Assembly (NCBI RefSeq): GCF_021869535.1
Contig: NW_026262593.1
Coordinates: 59,914,318 to 59,978,317 of the forward strand
Reading direction: 5' to 3'
Length of the DNA: 64,000 nucleotides
Source: Mytilus californianus
Lineage: Eukaryota > Mollusca > Bivalvia > Mytilida > Mytilidae
The notes beneath the pieces were generated by a model, which worked only from the letters and a program-made list of their open reading frames with translations, did no database searches and was not told where the DNA came from. The position numbers and the translations under genes were made by a program. The first letter of the stretch is position 1. Each line of letters opens with the position of its first letter. Below, one piece after another: positions 1-13,600 of the stretch.

Positions 1-945
1 TCTGACAAGAGCAAAAACGTTCAAAATGTTGAGCTTTACCAATTGTACATATAAGTCAAAACTGTCAGACTACTCCTTATAGGAGTTATTGCCCTTAAAT
101 GACAAATTTTACCTTCTTTTTTTTCATTTTTGCCTATTATCTTAATAAAAACTATAATAGATAGAGAGAAACTTTAAACTGCAAAAATGATCAGCACTAC
201 AAGTTCCACATTTAAGTCTCATGGTCGAAATCGTCAGTGGACTCCTTATTAGAGTTATTGCCCTTTGATGATGATTTTTATCAATTTTTTTTGCGTTTTT
301 GCCTTATATCTTAAAAATTATAATAGATAGATAGAAACTTAGATAAGCAAGGATGTTGTCCAACTACTCCTTATTGTAGTTATTGCCCTGTAATGACGAT
401 TTTTACCATTTTTGGGGCGTTTTGCCTTATATGATGAAAATTATAATAGATAAATAGACAATTTGAATCACAAAAATGATCAGCAAGGCAAGATCTACTA
501 ACAAGTCAAATTTTGCTGATATAGTTTGTAGACTGTCACTCTTTATAGGAGTTATTGCCCTTAAATGAGGATTTTTTTTTTACCCTCTTTTGTGTTTTGA
601 GCAAAAACTAAAGAATATAGAGAGAAACTAAACACACTAAATGATCAGCAATACAAGATCAACAAAACAGAGATTTTTGTCATGAATTCTATTCTTGTCT
701 ACAATGTCCTTTGTTAAATATGCACATAGAGCAAGGTGAGCGACACAGGCTCTTTAGAGCCTCTAGTTTTATGTTTTGGGCAAAAACTGAAGAAGATAGA
801 GAGAAACTGCAAATAGAAAAAATAATCTGCATAAAAGAGACTTTTGTCATGAATTATATCCTAGTACAAATTGTTGGAGGATGTCAATCATTGAAGATGC
901 ACATAGATCTAGGTGAGCAACACTTTTTAGAGCCTCAGTTTTCTA
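1..945 (+). repeat. Family C repeat, right part (truncated by window edge)
   Basis: It carries the diagnostic right end 'ggtgagcgac' followed by the palindromic 'ggctctttagagcc' (735-765), then a partial second copy ending near 941. Internally the motifs 'ttgcc-ttatatct' and 'gatcagca-gcaagatctac' recur about every 150 bp (around 120, 240, 360, 480, 600). The same family lies at 14,274, 17,539 and 39,898. It fills the intron before exon 1; no exon is seen in it. Confidence 0.75.
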
Positions 946-1054
946 ATTTCTAAGAATCTGTCTAACACAAAACTGATTGAATAACTATATTGCTAATGAC
1001 ATGGCTAATTAGAACTGAAAAATTGGAAGAATGAATTAACTCTTTTTTTTATAG

Positions 1055-1258
1055 CACTTGGCCTACACTTCTGACAATACAACTGTCAGAGTTCAATGGA
1101 CAAACTATAGTGATCCAGAATCTGAGATATCAACATATGAAGTTTCACTGTGGAGGAACACATCATGTTATTCTGATGGAGAGGAAGAACTGTTGGTAGA
1201 TTGGATAGAATTAACAAACAACTACACAGAATACAGCTTTGTCAATTTGAATCTTACA
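1055..1258 (+). CDS. Exon 1 of visible model (FN3-like strands)
   Basis: Acceptor TTTATAG ends at 1054 and donor GTATGT starts at 1259. It encodes residues 1-68, starting HLAYTSDN. The pattern ([14 protein letters not shown], then YEVSLW, Cys, then a Y-x-F-x-N-L strand) resembles the first half of an FN3-like module. It ends in phase 0. There is no start codon or signal peptide, so this is an internal exon. The protein's N-terminus must lie upstream of the window. Confidence 0.8.
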
Positions 1259-4200
1259 GTATGTTATAACAATTCACCATATACAATGTATACATAAAAG
1301 GAAAAATAGAAGTTTCAATGAAAAAGCAATTTTAAAAGGAAACCATCCAAAAAGTAAAATAATTTCCTTACCTTTTGTTTTTAAAAGCAACGTAAGAGAA
1401 AAAGTTTAGAACAAGGTATCTGCCAACAGTCATACACTAGTAGAAAATGTTCTCTTCTGGACTGCCTAACTTGATTCATCTAAAGCCGGAAAGGTACACA
1501 GAATGAATAAACATCATGTGTGTTACTGTAAATTCAGAAATTATTGTTTTTGGTTACTGTGGATTCATTTTTCTTTGTTGGATACCAATTTTCATGGATT
1601 TCGTGGGTACAGGTCAACCACAAATTTAAATGTTCAACAAATTATAAATTTTCCATTGGCTTGTATGCAGACATTGGCAAAACCACGAAATTAAATATCT
1701 GCGAAAGTGTAAGTTTTCCTCAATCCACTAAAATTGGTACCCTCGAAAATAAATGAATCCACTTTATTGCAAAATAAAAATTTGCATTTTAAATTTTGAT
1801 AACATTATTTGTATGCAGCATTTCCTGAAAAGGCAATGGTTAATCTCATGTTTGTGTTGATTGTCCAACAATCGCATTAAGTACCAATCTGCCTAAGTAT
1901 CAGGCAGTGGTGAAAACATGGCAAACAAAAACCCGCTCAGCTTTACATTAATTTAAGTTCAGAATGTATAATGGTGCATGAAAATGACATTCATTTCCTT
2001 TCCCTGTTCTGGTAATTCAAGATATAATTTGGTTGAAATGCACTAGAAATTAACAATTAAGGGGAGATAACACCATAATTTGCTATCATTCTAACCAAAA
2101 TTTATCTAGATATTTCTCGAATTACCAGACATGCAGAAACGAAAAACCTACCATTTCTAACTCAGGATGAAGGTATCTTCAAAATAGGGTGGTTAGGTCG
2201 GTGGTTTTTTTTCGGCCATGTTTTGAATTTTTTCTAATTTGCCTGATTCTTACAAAGACTGGCACTTAATAGATGCTTGCAAGAATTTCTCAATGTACAG
2301 TATACTAGGTAAGCCAATAGATAGCAAGCTCCTTTCAGCATCTAGTTTTGTATTTCAACAACAGTTGTATCTCCATTTTTGGCTAAAAAGACACATACAG
2401 TTTCACATTTTTTCACAAATTAGAAATATTCTTTTAGAAATTTTTTTAACAAGTCAATAAATACTGCATGTTAAATTTGTTATTTTCTTTTACGCTGTTA
2501 CTTAAACCACCTGCAGTTATTGAAGTTGATCAAACAAATTCTATTTGAATTATTTGCCGGTAAAAAGACAAAATAATTGGTTCATTCACTGAGTTTAAGA
2601 TCACTATTTTAAAACTGTTTGGTCACATGTATTTGTAATTCTTGCTTTCATTTTCAGATGAATATACCATATACTGTTAGGTTTAAGGTTATGAATGGTG
2701 CAGGTCTGGACATCCTACAAAAATCTTCACCAGTTCTATATGACCCATCAAAACCAACTGCTGGGACCTTGCAGGATGGACCTGACTTTTCAACACCACA
2801 AGTTTGGTTTAGTTCAACTATGACAATAACAGGTGAAGACTTTTCTTTCATGTAGCTAGCTATATATATATATAGAGTGACATACACTATGTTGAAAAAT
2901 ACCGTTGAAAATTTATTTATCTGATCTGGTATTGCAAAGAATGTTTCATTCACCACTCTTTTTAGGGTAAAATTGAACAACACCTGTCATCCATAAATGA
3001 TTTGTAGATGTTCTAATTAGGTGGGGATTTTGTAGTTTATACCTTTTATGGGTTTTTTTTTCATCTAAAAGCATTGTAAGTAATGTCCATTTTCATAACA
3101 ATTGTTTTTTTGTGTTTTGAATGGAGTTGAACAATCAAATAGCAGTTTAAAAAAAAAACACACATTTTTTCAGTTATTTGAAAACAATTTAGATAAAGTG
3201 CGATCTCACACCTTTTACTTATATTATTAACAGAAGTTCTTAAAAAGAATGATGCATGACTTGTAAGTATGGCTTTTTCTCCTCCATCATGTCAATTAAT
3301 TGTTCTTGTGGTATTGTTTAAGGTTCAATACTGCACTTTGCCAATCCTCTTGGTTCAGTCTGTCCATCAAGACATATTTCAATGGTGAATGATCCTGACT
3401 GGAATGCACTGCAGCAAATTGGTCTCAAAGATCCAAGTGGCAAGAAATGGTCATTACTGTATCAAACACAAAATATTAACAAGGATTTATATGATGATGT
3501 TGTTTCTGTTAAACTAGCACGAGACCACAAAAAGATGCAGATGTTTACTGGTGCATATTACATACCTGCAAGTTTTGAAAATGGTGGCACATATCATGTA
3601 AGTTAATAAAAGACTTTCTTACCTTCTTTTCAAAATATGAAAAGATAAACAATTATTCTATTTCAACAGAACTGACTCCGTGGTTTTGTAGTAGCATGTC
3701 TTGACTGCAGGAGGTTGTGTTTTCCAACCCAGGCTTGATCAAACCAAAGACTGTAAAGATGGTATTTGCTGCTTCTCCATTAAGCCATTCTGCACCAAAA
3801 ACTTTTCCAACTACTGGTCAGAAGACTAATATTCCGCCATTTTTCTTATGTGTCTAAACAAAGTTTTGAAATACTTGCTAGTTCGAAAAATTTTTTACTA
3901 GTCTGGGGCATCTGACTAGTGGCTAACGGTGCACAGTTAAGCACACAGCATTAGGGATTTATTCAGAGCAAAGACTGGTGTGCTCAGAGTCAGAATAAAT
4001 TGTCAGGGTAGGGTGTCATGTCTTCCTGCCGGCAATAACCTTGTGAACAAGCAAGATAAAAATCTGGCTCGGCATGTTGGTCTAAAACAAAGAAGGGTTA
4101 GTATTCACATCGCACTAGCATGTTCTCGTTCTGAATATGCATTAGATATGCCATTGAATTTTAAACAGCCACCAATCCATTTATATTAACAGTCTTTAGC

Positions 4201-4631
4201 TCAAATTAAAATAGCTTTTAAGTCCAAGCAATTTCATTATTTTATATTCTTTTAGATTTCTGTAAAACCTGCGAACGGACATGGAATTGCTGTAACAGAA
4301 ATATTATTCTGGGATGGGCAGGATACCAGTATTGCAACCTTTCAATATGAAGAACCAGTTGACTGGGCATCATCAGTTTGTCAGTGTTGTTTACTGAAAC
4401 CAATACCTTTGGTAAAATCATGTTCATGCTTTTATAAGTGTTTTACTTTTTTATCATATATTATTTCATGTATAGATAGATTTATTAATTTAATGAAAAT
4501 TTTGGTACTATTGCACACATGGTAGTATATTGGTTTTTATTCAATGATATGGTTTATTCTGGTAAATAGTAAGAAACTGGAAGAAAACATATTAGATATC
4601 GTCATCTTTTAAGAATGTTTTCATAGCTTTT

Positions 4632-4662
<31 letters not shown>

Positions 4663-7600
4663 GGGTGTAAAATTAACTTGCACACACAATTGAAGCCTGA
4701 AAAATTAAGAAAAAAGAATGATACAAGATTTTTAAGATGACAGATATTTTCAGTGTCTAACATTTGCCAGTAGATCCAGCAGGCAATAAAAGTTATATAT
4801 AATTGAAATAAGCACCTTCTTCACATTAATATTCAACAATTAAACAGTGGAAATCTAGTGAACGAGAACAATAGAAAATTCACTCTTCTCATGAAAAAGT
4901 CAAGAAAATAAGAAATAAAACAATGCCAGTGACAATACTGATCAAAAGTTATTTTCTAAACAATAGTTGTACATTTTTAAGATATATTTGTTATACTGTT
5001 TTTAAAAATGTGCATGCAAATACATGATGTTTTATGTTCAGCATTTATTAAGATATTGCATTAGAAGCTTGTTTCACTGAAATTTAAAAAATGTTAAAAT
5101 TGCTAATCCAGCTGCATACATTAACGGATAATTGGCATGTTCCAGGAAGGTATGCAGCCAGTAGAAAAATAAATTGAAGTTGGTACTTCAGGATTTTTTT
5201 TTGCATAGCATAGCAACATTTTAGACCAATTTTACACCAAGCTCCTATAGCCTGCTGTACTCCTCGTTTGCTTTGCTAGGAGGGAAATGATAACATTAAA
5301 TGGAAATTTTGTTTTGATTTGATTTGATTTTTATTTTTACTATTAACCAGAACGTTTTCTCGTGAATTTCTAATTGATAGCATCCTTGCTAAAACGGGAC
5401 AAATATTGAAAAGATCAAGTTTTCAGTGTTTACAGGGGAGGTAATATTTTATCACTAGATTTCCCCTCTGTAAATGAATATTTGTGCTTTGATTTAGTCT
5501 TTTGATTGTTTTAAAGGCTGACATATGCTGTTTGTTTATCAGACATTTTAAATATTACAGGACTGTGATTATTGTAATTGCTCGAGATATCTGTCAGATA
5601 AATATGGAAACAGTACAATACCTACAGTACCTAGTACTACAACAGGAACAACAATCCTGACAACAACACAGCCATATGATATCGTCAATAATCCTGATAA
5701 CAGTGATGTTTCAGAACCCGTAGATACCAGTAAACCAATAGCACAACGAGCATGTGGCATTCAAGTGTTTTCGGGTACCGTTAAGATAATTTTATTTTTA
5801 CACAATCTTCACTCAGATATACTGCTGAAGCCTCCATATTGCCATTCTGACTCCTCAGTATGTAGATTTAACATTAAATTATTTTAATCATTTTAAACTC
5901 ACCTAGCCCAATGGTTCAGTTATGAAAGTAATAATAAAAAAACACAATTATGGTGCTTCAATGAGCACTCATTATTCAATATAGTCCTGATGACACTGCG
6001 CTAACAGCTAAACATCATTACCTTATTAAGCACTGACTATGTGTTAACCAGGATGTTGTTGCATTATCTATACTTCATTTTTAATTTTTAGTGAACTGAA
6101 ATTTGTTTTTCTCTTGCAGATCAAAATCCCAAGATAGTGACTTGGTGTAGATCTTTTAATGACATCTATCCTGTAATGAAGACAGCTGTGGATTATAACA
6201 TCACAGGAGAATTTGTAAACTTCAAAATCATATTTAAACCCGAGATGGACGATGCAGTTGATGTAAGAATTATATTCGCCATATTTGTTGCATTGTAGGA
6301 TACCTAGTAGTACAGTACATTGATAATGTTTGCAGTCAAGTTTTTCAAGTCTGCACATTGCATCAATGTACAAAGTAATGTGATATTTTTGAAGGTGTAT
6401 AGACATACAATAAGGCAGTGTGTCACGAAAAAAATAAATACAAAAAAAAAACAATATCAACAACTTTATGTTTCAAACCTTGGACAGAGCTTCTTCATGA
6501 TCAAGAAATAGCATCTGATGATTAAGTTTGATTTTTTATATTTTTCCATTTATTACTGATCAATGGACTGAGAAATGGACCTTTTTTTGGCAGCAAACAT
6601 TACACTTTATACAGACAGCAGCAATTTTCAGGCCAGACACAGGGTTTGGTGGAACTCTTTACAATTTTTCTTTTCTATTTCAGATATCTTTGTGTCTTAT
6701 TGTATCTGTAAATAATGAGGAATTAACAGAATTATGTGGAATACCTATTCTAAGTAAATCAACAAAATTAGTGCTTCACGTTTTCAACCGTGATAATTTT
6801 GTGCCAGATATTACAGATAAATTCAACATATTTTCCACCAAAGCATATTTCAAAAATCTTATCCTGCCACCACCAACCGGTGCACTTTGTCGCTATGGTG
6901 ATCCATTCAGAGGCGGGACTAATCCGATAATAAAATATGAAGTTGGTATTGGAAGTGACAAACTTTTAACCGATATTGTGCCATTTAGAGAAGTGATAGT
7001 ACCCTGTATACCTTGCTTTGGAGAATGTTCTAAATATAACTGTGAGAGGAAGTGTAGTGTAAATCAGCAAGTGGATTTCAGGTTTACTTTGACAGACTTA
7101 AATTTAAAACCTCAGGTTGTTGATCTGAATGAAACTGGACACTACTATAATAAGACAATAATCTATTATCTTACAGGTTAGTTATTGTAATTATACCCTG
7201 GTTTTGACGGAAAATTGGTTGAATTAAGTTATTTCTCCCCAATCTGTATCTGCATTTGTCTGTCCAAACCCTTTTCTGCCATATTTTCTATCGCTAAAAA
7301 GTTAATAATAATCCTCTTTTTTTTTGGTTCAAATAGAAAAATCCGATGCTGTTTCACAACAGATTCCAGTTACTTTGTAGAAAGATTGCACATATATTTT
7401 TCCAGACATAAGAACTAAGACATTTTATCAGCAAAATTTTCAAAAGAAAGATTTTGGTTAATCAATACAGTTTTCAGCCAAAATTCTTGTAACTTGAGAA
7501 AGTTAAAAAATTCAAGCGAATGTCAACTAATTCAATCTTATCAAAGTTAGAATATAATACATATCAGATGTTTTGAAATAATTTGAAAATATGATGGCAT

Positions 7601-10600
7601 TTAGTTGTAAAGATATACTTAAACCTGTGCAACTAGAAAGACTTGTGATACTTGTTTGAGGCAACAAAAAACAAATATCAATCAGAATTCTTACACCTTA
7701 TATATCATCTCTTGCTTGGTTTCTGATTACACTTTAGTTGATACATTTTAGGAAAAGCTGTTACAGGGGCTGGGGATACTGCACTGTCATCATCGTCAGG
7801 ATTTTATATTGACCTTACAAGACCTGTGTTTGACCTTGATGTAATGTTGACCAGTCCAATATATATTGATGCAACACAAGGAGAGTTTCAGCCAATTAGA
7901 TACCAAGCATCCAACAATACTATTAAAGCTTTCTGGAGATGTACAGATGAAGAAAGTCAAATAAAGGTAATGAAGTGCTTGCTTTAACAGAAAAAAGAAA
8001 CACTATACAATGCACCTGTTGTACTTCTTGTTTGCAATTGATCAAAAATTAAGATTTTAAACAGATTTTTTAAGAAAATGTCAGTTTTGAAATAAATTTT
8101 GTGTCCAAACAACAGCTAAATTTGCAGTTCCATAGCTCGATATAACTGCTTTGATAGTCTCTTGGTAGCTTGCTTGTCTTGAGTGTATGAGTTTGTTTCT
8201 TCGTTCAGTAATACATGCTGAATAATTAATTCCTGATAGAATCAAAGAAAAGAATGATTACGATCTCTATAGTGACAGCACCAACAAAGATGCAAGTTTC
8301 AAAATTTCTAACAAAGTAATTTTGTTAGAAATTTTGAAACTTGCATCTTTGTTGGTGCTGTCACTAAGGCTTGAAAAGATTTGTTTCTGATGCAATTTTA
8401 TAAATAAAAGGAAGCAACTTTTCAATCTACTATAGATATAATTCTACTTTTAATATTTCTGCTAGCTATAGTGTAGGTCTACTTTTAATATTTCTGCTAG
8501 CTATCGTGTAGGTCTATTTGTCAACACTCTTCATTTGCATTATTCAATAATCTCTTAAACTTTTTCATGCTTACTCATTATAAATGTTGAGAATAAAGAA
8601 ACTAAAAAAAAATTTTAAAAATTCAGTAAAAACCTCTTTTTATAAGAATATTAAAAATTTTGTTACACTTTTAGGAAAATTTGTGGGCTATTGGTGAAAC
8701 ACCAGGTGGAGAGGAAGTTCAAAGTTTTCAGTCCATTGGCTATAACATGACCGCCCTTAATTCATCACTAGAGGGCATCCTAAAGCATAACCATACATAC
8801 TATGTATCTATCATTTGTATTAATGGTGGTGGGAAATTGGCTTACTGGAATGATACAATAGGTAAGTTGTAAAGGTATAGAACCACTAATTTGGGACCGG
8901 TCAGAAAGAACATACAAGAAAGTAGTACATATTACAAACAAAATAGTTCCTACACATAGCTGTATGTCACTATGTAAAATATTTGGGTAATTTTATAGCA
9001 AATGGAAGCTTAAGGACGTGGGATCACTGTAAGACCCTTGTTAAAAGTTTCTTTTTAACAATAAAAAAATATACGAAATGAAATTAGGAGAGCATATTTG
9101 CCCTGTTGCTCAGATCAGAAATACCTGTTTGTGTACTACCCAACTTACGGGAACAAGTATGCAATTAAAGGTAAGTTAATTTTTTCAGCACAAGTCAGGA
9201 TAGAGTATAGTTTTGACTTGAAATGACTGTCACTTTATTTGAACTTAAGACAAAATAGCTATAAATGATATAAGTTGCAGAATTTAACATAGAAAGAAAT
9301 GGGGCTATAAATTAGTGGTGTTATTCCTAAAGAAAATAAGTGAACATTTGTGTGGTCAAAAATTTGTAAACAAAGCAAATATTGTAAGGCATCCTTCAAA
9401 TGAATGTTTTTTACTAGGCCATCAATACTTTTAAGATTTTAGAAAATGTTATCCAGTGAAACCTGTCCAAACCAAATACCCTTGGGACTTGATGTTTTAT
9501 TCAGTTTTCACAGGTGTTCAGATTGTAGAGGTAATTGGCAGTTGATGGATTAGAATAATTTCGACACTGTCTGATGATGCCGCTCAGTTGTAGATAGTCA
9601 ACATCCAAATTTTGATATCCCATAAGTATATCCCAAGACATATTGTAGAGATTATATACTTTCTCAACTCATTAGCTGAAAAGAAAAGGGTTACACTATT
9701 TACTGGTGTAATTCACTAGCCAAGAGTTGAAGGGTAACCTTATGAGACAAGAATATAGTCAAAGTAAGTGTATTTAAGAAGCTCCTGAAATATTCAGGAC
9801 CTCCATTATTCGAATTCAGGATATCCATAAATCATTGAGGACCTCTTGAAATATTACAGGACTTCCATAATTTCATTTTAGGATATCCTGAAGTCGATTT
9901 AAGGATGTCCTGAAATCAAATTGTGGTGGTTCTGAAATATTTCCAGATATCCTAAAATTAAATTATGGAGGTCCTCATATCTATTAGGATCCAGAAATGT
10001 TTCAGGATATCTTTGAATCTAAGTATGGAGTTCCGGGAATTTTTCAGAATCTCCTTAAAAACAATAATTATGACTAAATCGGCAGCTCATATGACCTCAA
10101 GTACTTCATTTTCTTTCACCAGTAAACTCCCTGTTATATTATGATAAAAATCTAAAGAAATTGGCATAAAACCTCATGTGTAAATTAAACAACTACAGTT
10201 ATATAGATAATCATACAGAGCAAATCTATTTTGTATTAAAATGTTTTTTTTTCATTTATTTAGGTGTTGTAGTACTATTGGAGCCACCAGAGGTTGACAA
10301 TTTGAAAAATAGTATACTGGGAGACATCCAACCATTTGAAGAAGCAGTAGTCCCTACTGATGCCATGGAAAGTACAGATCCTACAACTATAGGGTTCACC
10401 TTTACTGTTAGTGAAGATAAATCTGTAAAGAGATATGGTATGTTCATTTTGTGCTGTTGTTGATTTCAGGGGCTTTTGAAATTAGACTATCTACTACTAT
10501 TTTGGTGCATCTTATTTGTCTCGCCTGCAAATATGCTATTGTGGGCTTGGATAATTGTTTTTTTTTTATATATTACAACATATATCAGTATTATAGTGTC

Positions 10601-13600
10601 TTTTGTCTTTTCTCAATGAAGTTGCAGAGACGAGACCAAGGTATGCTGTGTAACACAATGTATAAGTTTGTGATTAGGTCAGTCTCAGCTGAATGACTAG
10701 TGGTATGTCAATTATATTTGGTATGCAGTTGCATAAGCACTGGCACATCTCATTTCATGGACATTATTCAACGCCGCCCACTCAGTCATAGTATATTGAC
10801 TTTAAAAATTTTGCTATCCTTACATGTTAAAGTCAACAATGTATGATGCTGTCAGAGCTTAAAAAACAATACTGTTATCTCCATTCTAATGAAACTGACA
10901 GAAAACAACGTCAAATCATACATTTAAAATATGTCATACCTCATCTGCGCTTGCGATACATTTTCATAGCATTAATTGTGAATTAATGCCATGAAAATTG
11001 GTGAAGTTATCCAATCAAAATTAACGTAACAAATGATGTTGCATTAGAATGATATTTGGTATGCAGTTGTATAAACATTGGCAGTTCTCATGTCTACAGA
11101 GATTATTTGGCCCTGCACTTTCAGTCATGATTGATTGACTGAATATTTTGCATTGTTTAAATGTTAAAGTATTGCCATTTTTATTTTAACATTTGCATTA
11201 TATTATCTATATTACATACAGGCAAGACATATCTCTGTGTCAACAGTTTTTTGTAAAACTATTGTGTAAATAGAATCATCTTTTATTTACATAGAAAGTA
11301 TTAGATATTTAAAGAATCAATTCTTTAGATAAAAAGCTCTTTGATTTGATTGTCAAGATGATAATTTTTCAAGTGCACATCAAAGACTGAACATTTTTTG
11401 GAAGTGCACAAGTTTGAATATATGATCTTCGATTTTGTGCTTTTTCACCGAAATATTAGACGTCACAAAGCGAATATCTTTATGTCACAATGTTCTATGA
11501 CATGTTTCCCCAAAATGATCCTAGGTCAACCATGGCATTTCATTCATAAAATGGAAAATGTAATCTAGTGTATTCATGTCATATGTAGAAAAGACGTAAA
11601 TAGAACCATATATCAGTATATGGTTGTTTAGTTACATATAAGTTATTTGATTTTTAGAGATATGTATTGGAACAGACAAATATTTAGACAACATTTTCCC
11701 TTGTACCTGGGTTGGTTATAACACGTCAGGATCAGCTTCTATCAAAGATGGATATTTGTATATAGATGATATCAAGCTGAGACCTCTGTCAGAGCTTAAG
11801 ACCAAAGTTTGGAATATCTCCTACGAATCAACGGAGAACAAGACAAGCGTATTCCATATGGAACCAGGACGGACATTATTTATGACTATGAGAGTTTGTA
11901 ATGAAGCAGTACTCTGTACCAATAAGTCAATAGGCAGTGTACTGATAACTAATACAGAAACTGTATTGAAAACATCAGAACACGGAGAATCCATTGAAAT
12001 TATACAGTCAGTTGCTACTAATTCAACACGGAAAAAGAGGGACACAGATGTGATTGTTGTTACAACACCTGAAGGACTGGAACCTGGACAAACAGTTGTA
12101 CTACAGCCAATATCAGAGAAGGATCTAAACACAGAATACAGATCTGATTCTTCAACAGATTTCCAACCTTATATTGTTAATCCAGCAACTTCATTTGACA
12201 TGGTTGAAAGATTATTGTATAGAAGGTATGAGTCTTTTTTATTTTGAAATTTAATGGTACAACAATAATCTTTTAATTGTAAATGATTTTGTATCTGTTA
12301 AAAGTTTATCACATTATTAATAGATTATGTTATGGCATTTGCCTTATTTTCCCAGCTGGTATCATCCCAAGACTCTTATTTGAGCTTGAGGGCTTATATG
12401 GATTGAGGACTGATACCAGGGATGATATGGACAGAGCCTCCACTGTAAAATACAGGAATGATTACTGCAAGTTTGTGATGCACTGTTCTAGTAGAAATGA
12501 TATATTAGGTTATGAAATTTGAGTAGAGATCATTGCTAAATCTTAACAATGATAAATGAAGGCTTAACCAAATTGAAATTGTTGGGAAAACAACTTTTTC
12601 TAAAGTACATGTATTGCGATCAAGATGACAAGTTGAATTTTCTTAATTTATGAAAGAATTTGCACATGTTGACTTTTAACAGGGAGACAAAGGGAACATA
12701 ACTCTTGCTCAAATTGAGACAAACAAAAACTATTTGACTTTGACATAAACTTTATCATATCATATTTTATTTATACTTCATCAATTTTTATTGATTGATT
12801 GATTTATTTATTTGTAGAATATATTCATATGCAACTACATTTTCTGTGATACCTGTTGGTCACCTGTCAATGCCAGGGCCTATGAATATTACATATCCAG
12901 ATACTCTGGGTGAGAATGAAGACAACAGAACTGTACTAGCTCACTGGAATACAGGTTTGTCTATTGAATTTTATATCATGGTGTAGCTATTTCCACCTAA
13001 CACAGTAGACATATTTATCAATTAGTTTTACCTTCATGTGAAGTGCATATACATATTCTCATAGTTAAATGATGTTTTTGAATTTTTAGCTATTCAGCAG
13101 TGGGAATTAAGTGGTAGAACCTGTGGTGATGCATCTGTTCTAGATATTGATAATGATGATGGCACAAAGACTGTTCAGGTATTTTTTTGTGTTGAACAAT
13201 TAAACACATCGACCTTTAGATGTCTTTTTGTTTGTTGAGTTCTTGTCTAATTGACATATACCTAACATCTCCTTTTATTCAGGTGGCCGAGTGGTCAAAG
13301 TAGTTAATCTACTGTATTACAAGCATGTCAACGCTGAGCTTGTGAGTTAGAACCAAATCTTAATTGACTAGGATTACCCTTTTTCCTGATGCAGGTCAGT
13401 GGTTCTCTCTGGGAATTCAGTCTTCCTCCACCAATAAAAAACTGGCTGCCATGAAATTCTGTCTTCCTCCACCAATAAAAAACTGGCCGCCATGAAATAG
13501 CCAATAGTGCTGAAAGTAGCATTAAACACCAAATAATCAATCAATCCTTTTATGCTGATTGAAATAAACAATTTTAATAGGTAATTGAGAAATATCGTGA

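Noticed and set aside
2654..2983. 109-codon minus-strand frame over exon 2
   Set aside because: Antisense shadow of a coding exon and its intron, with no domain or splice support.
5775..5857. Extension of exon 5 to the stronger-looking donor GTATGT at 5858
   Set aside because: It would end in phase 0, and exon 6 read from there meets an in-frame stop. Ending at 5774 (phase 1) keeps the frame open.
6068..6463. 131-codon minus-strand frame
   Set aside because: It overlaps exon 6 and intron on the opposite strand, with low complexity and no domain.
11821..12132. 103-codon minus-strand frame
   Set aside because: Exact antisense of exon 11.
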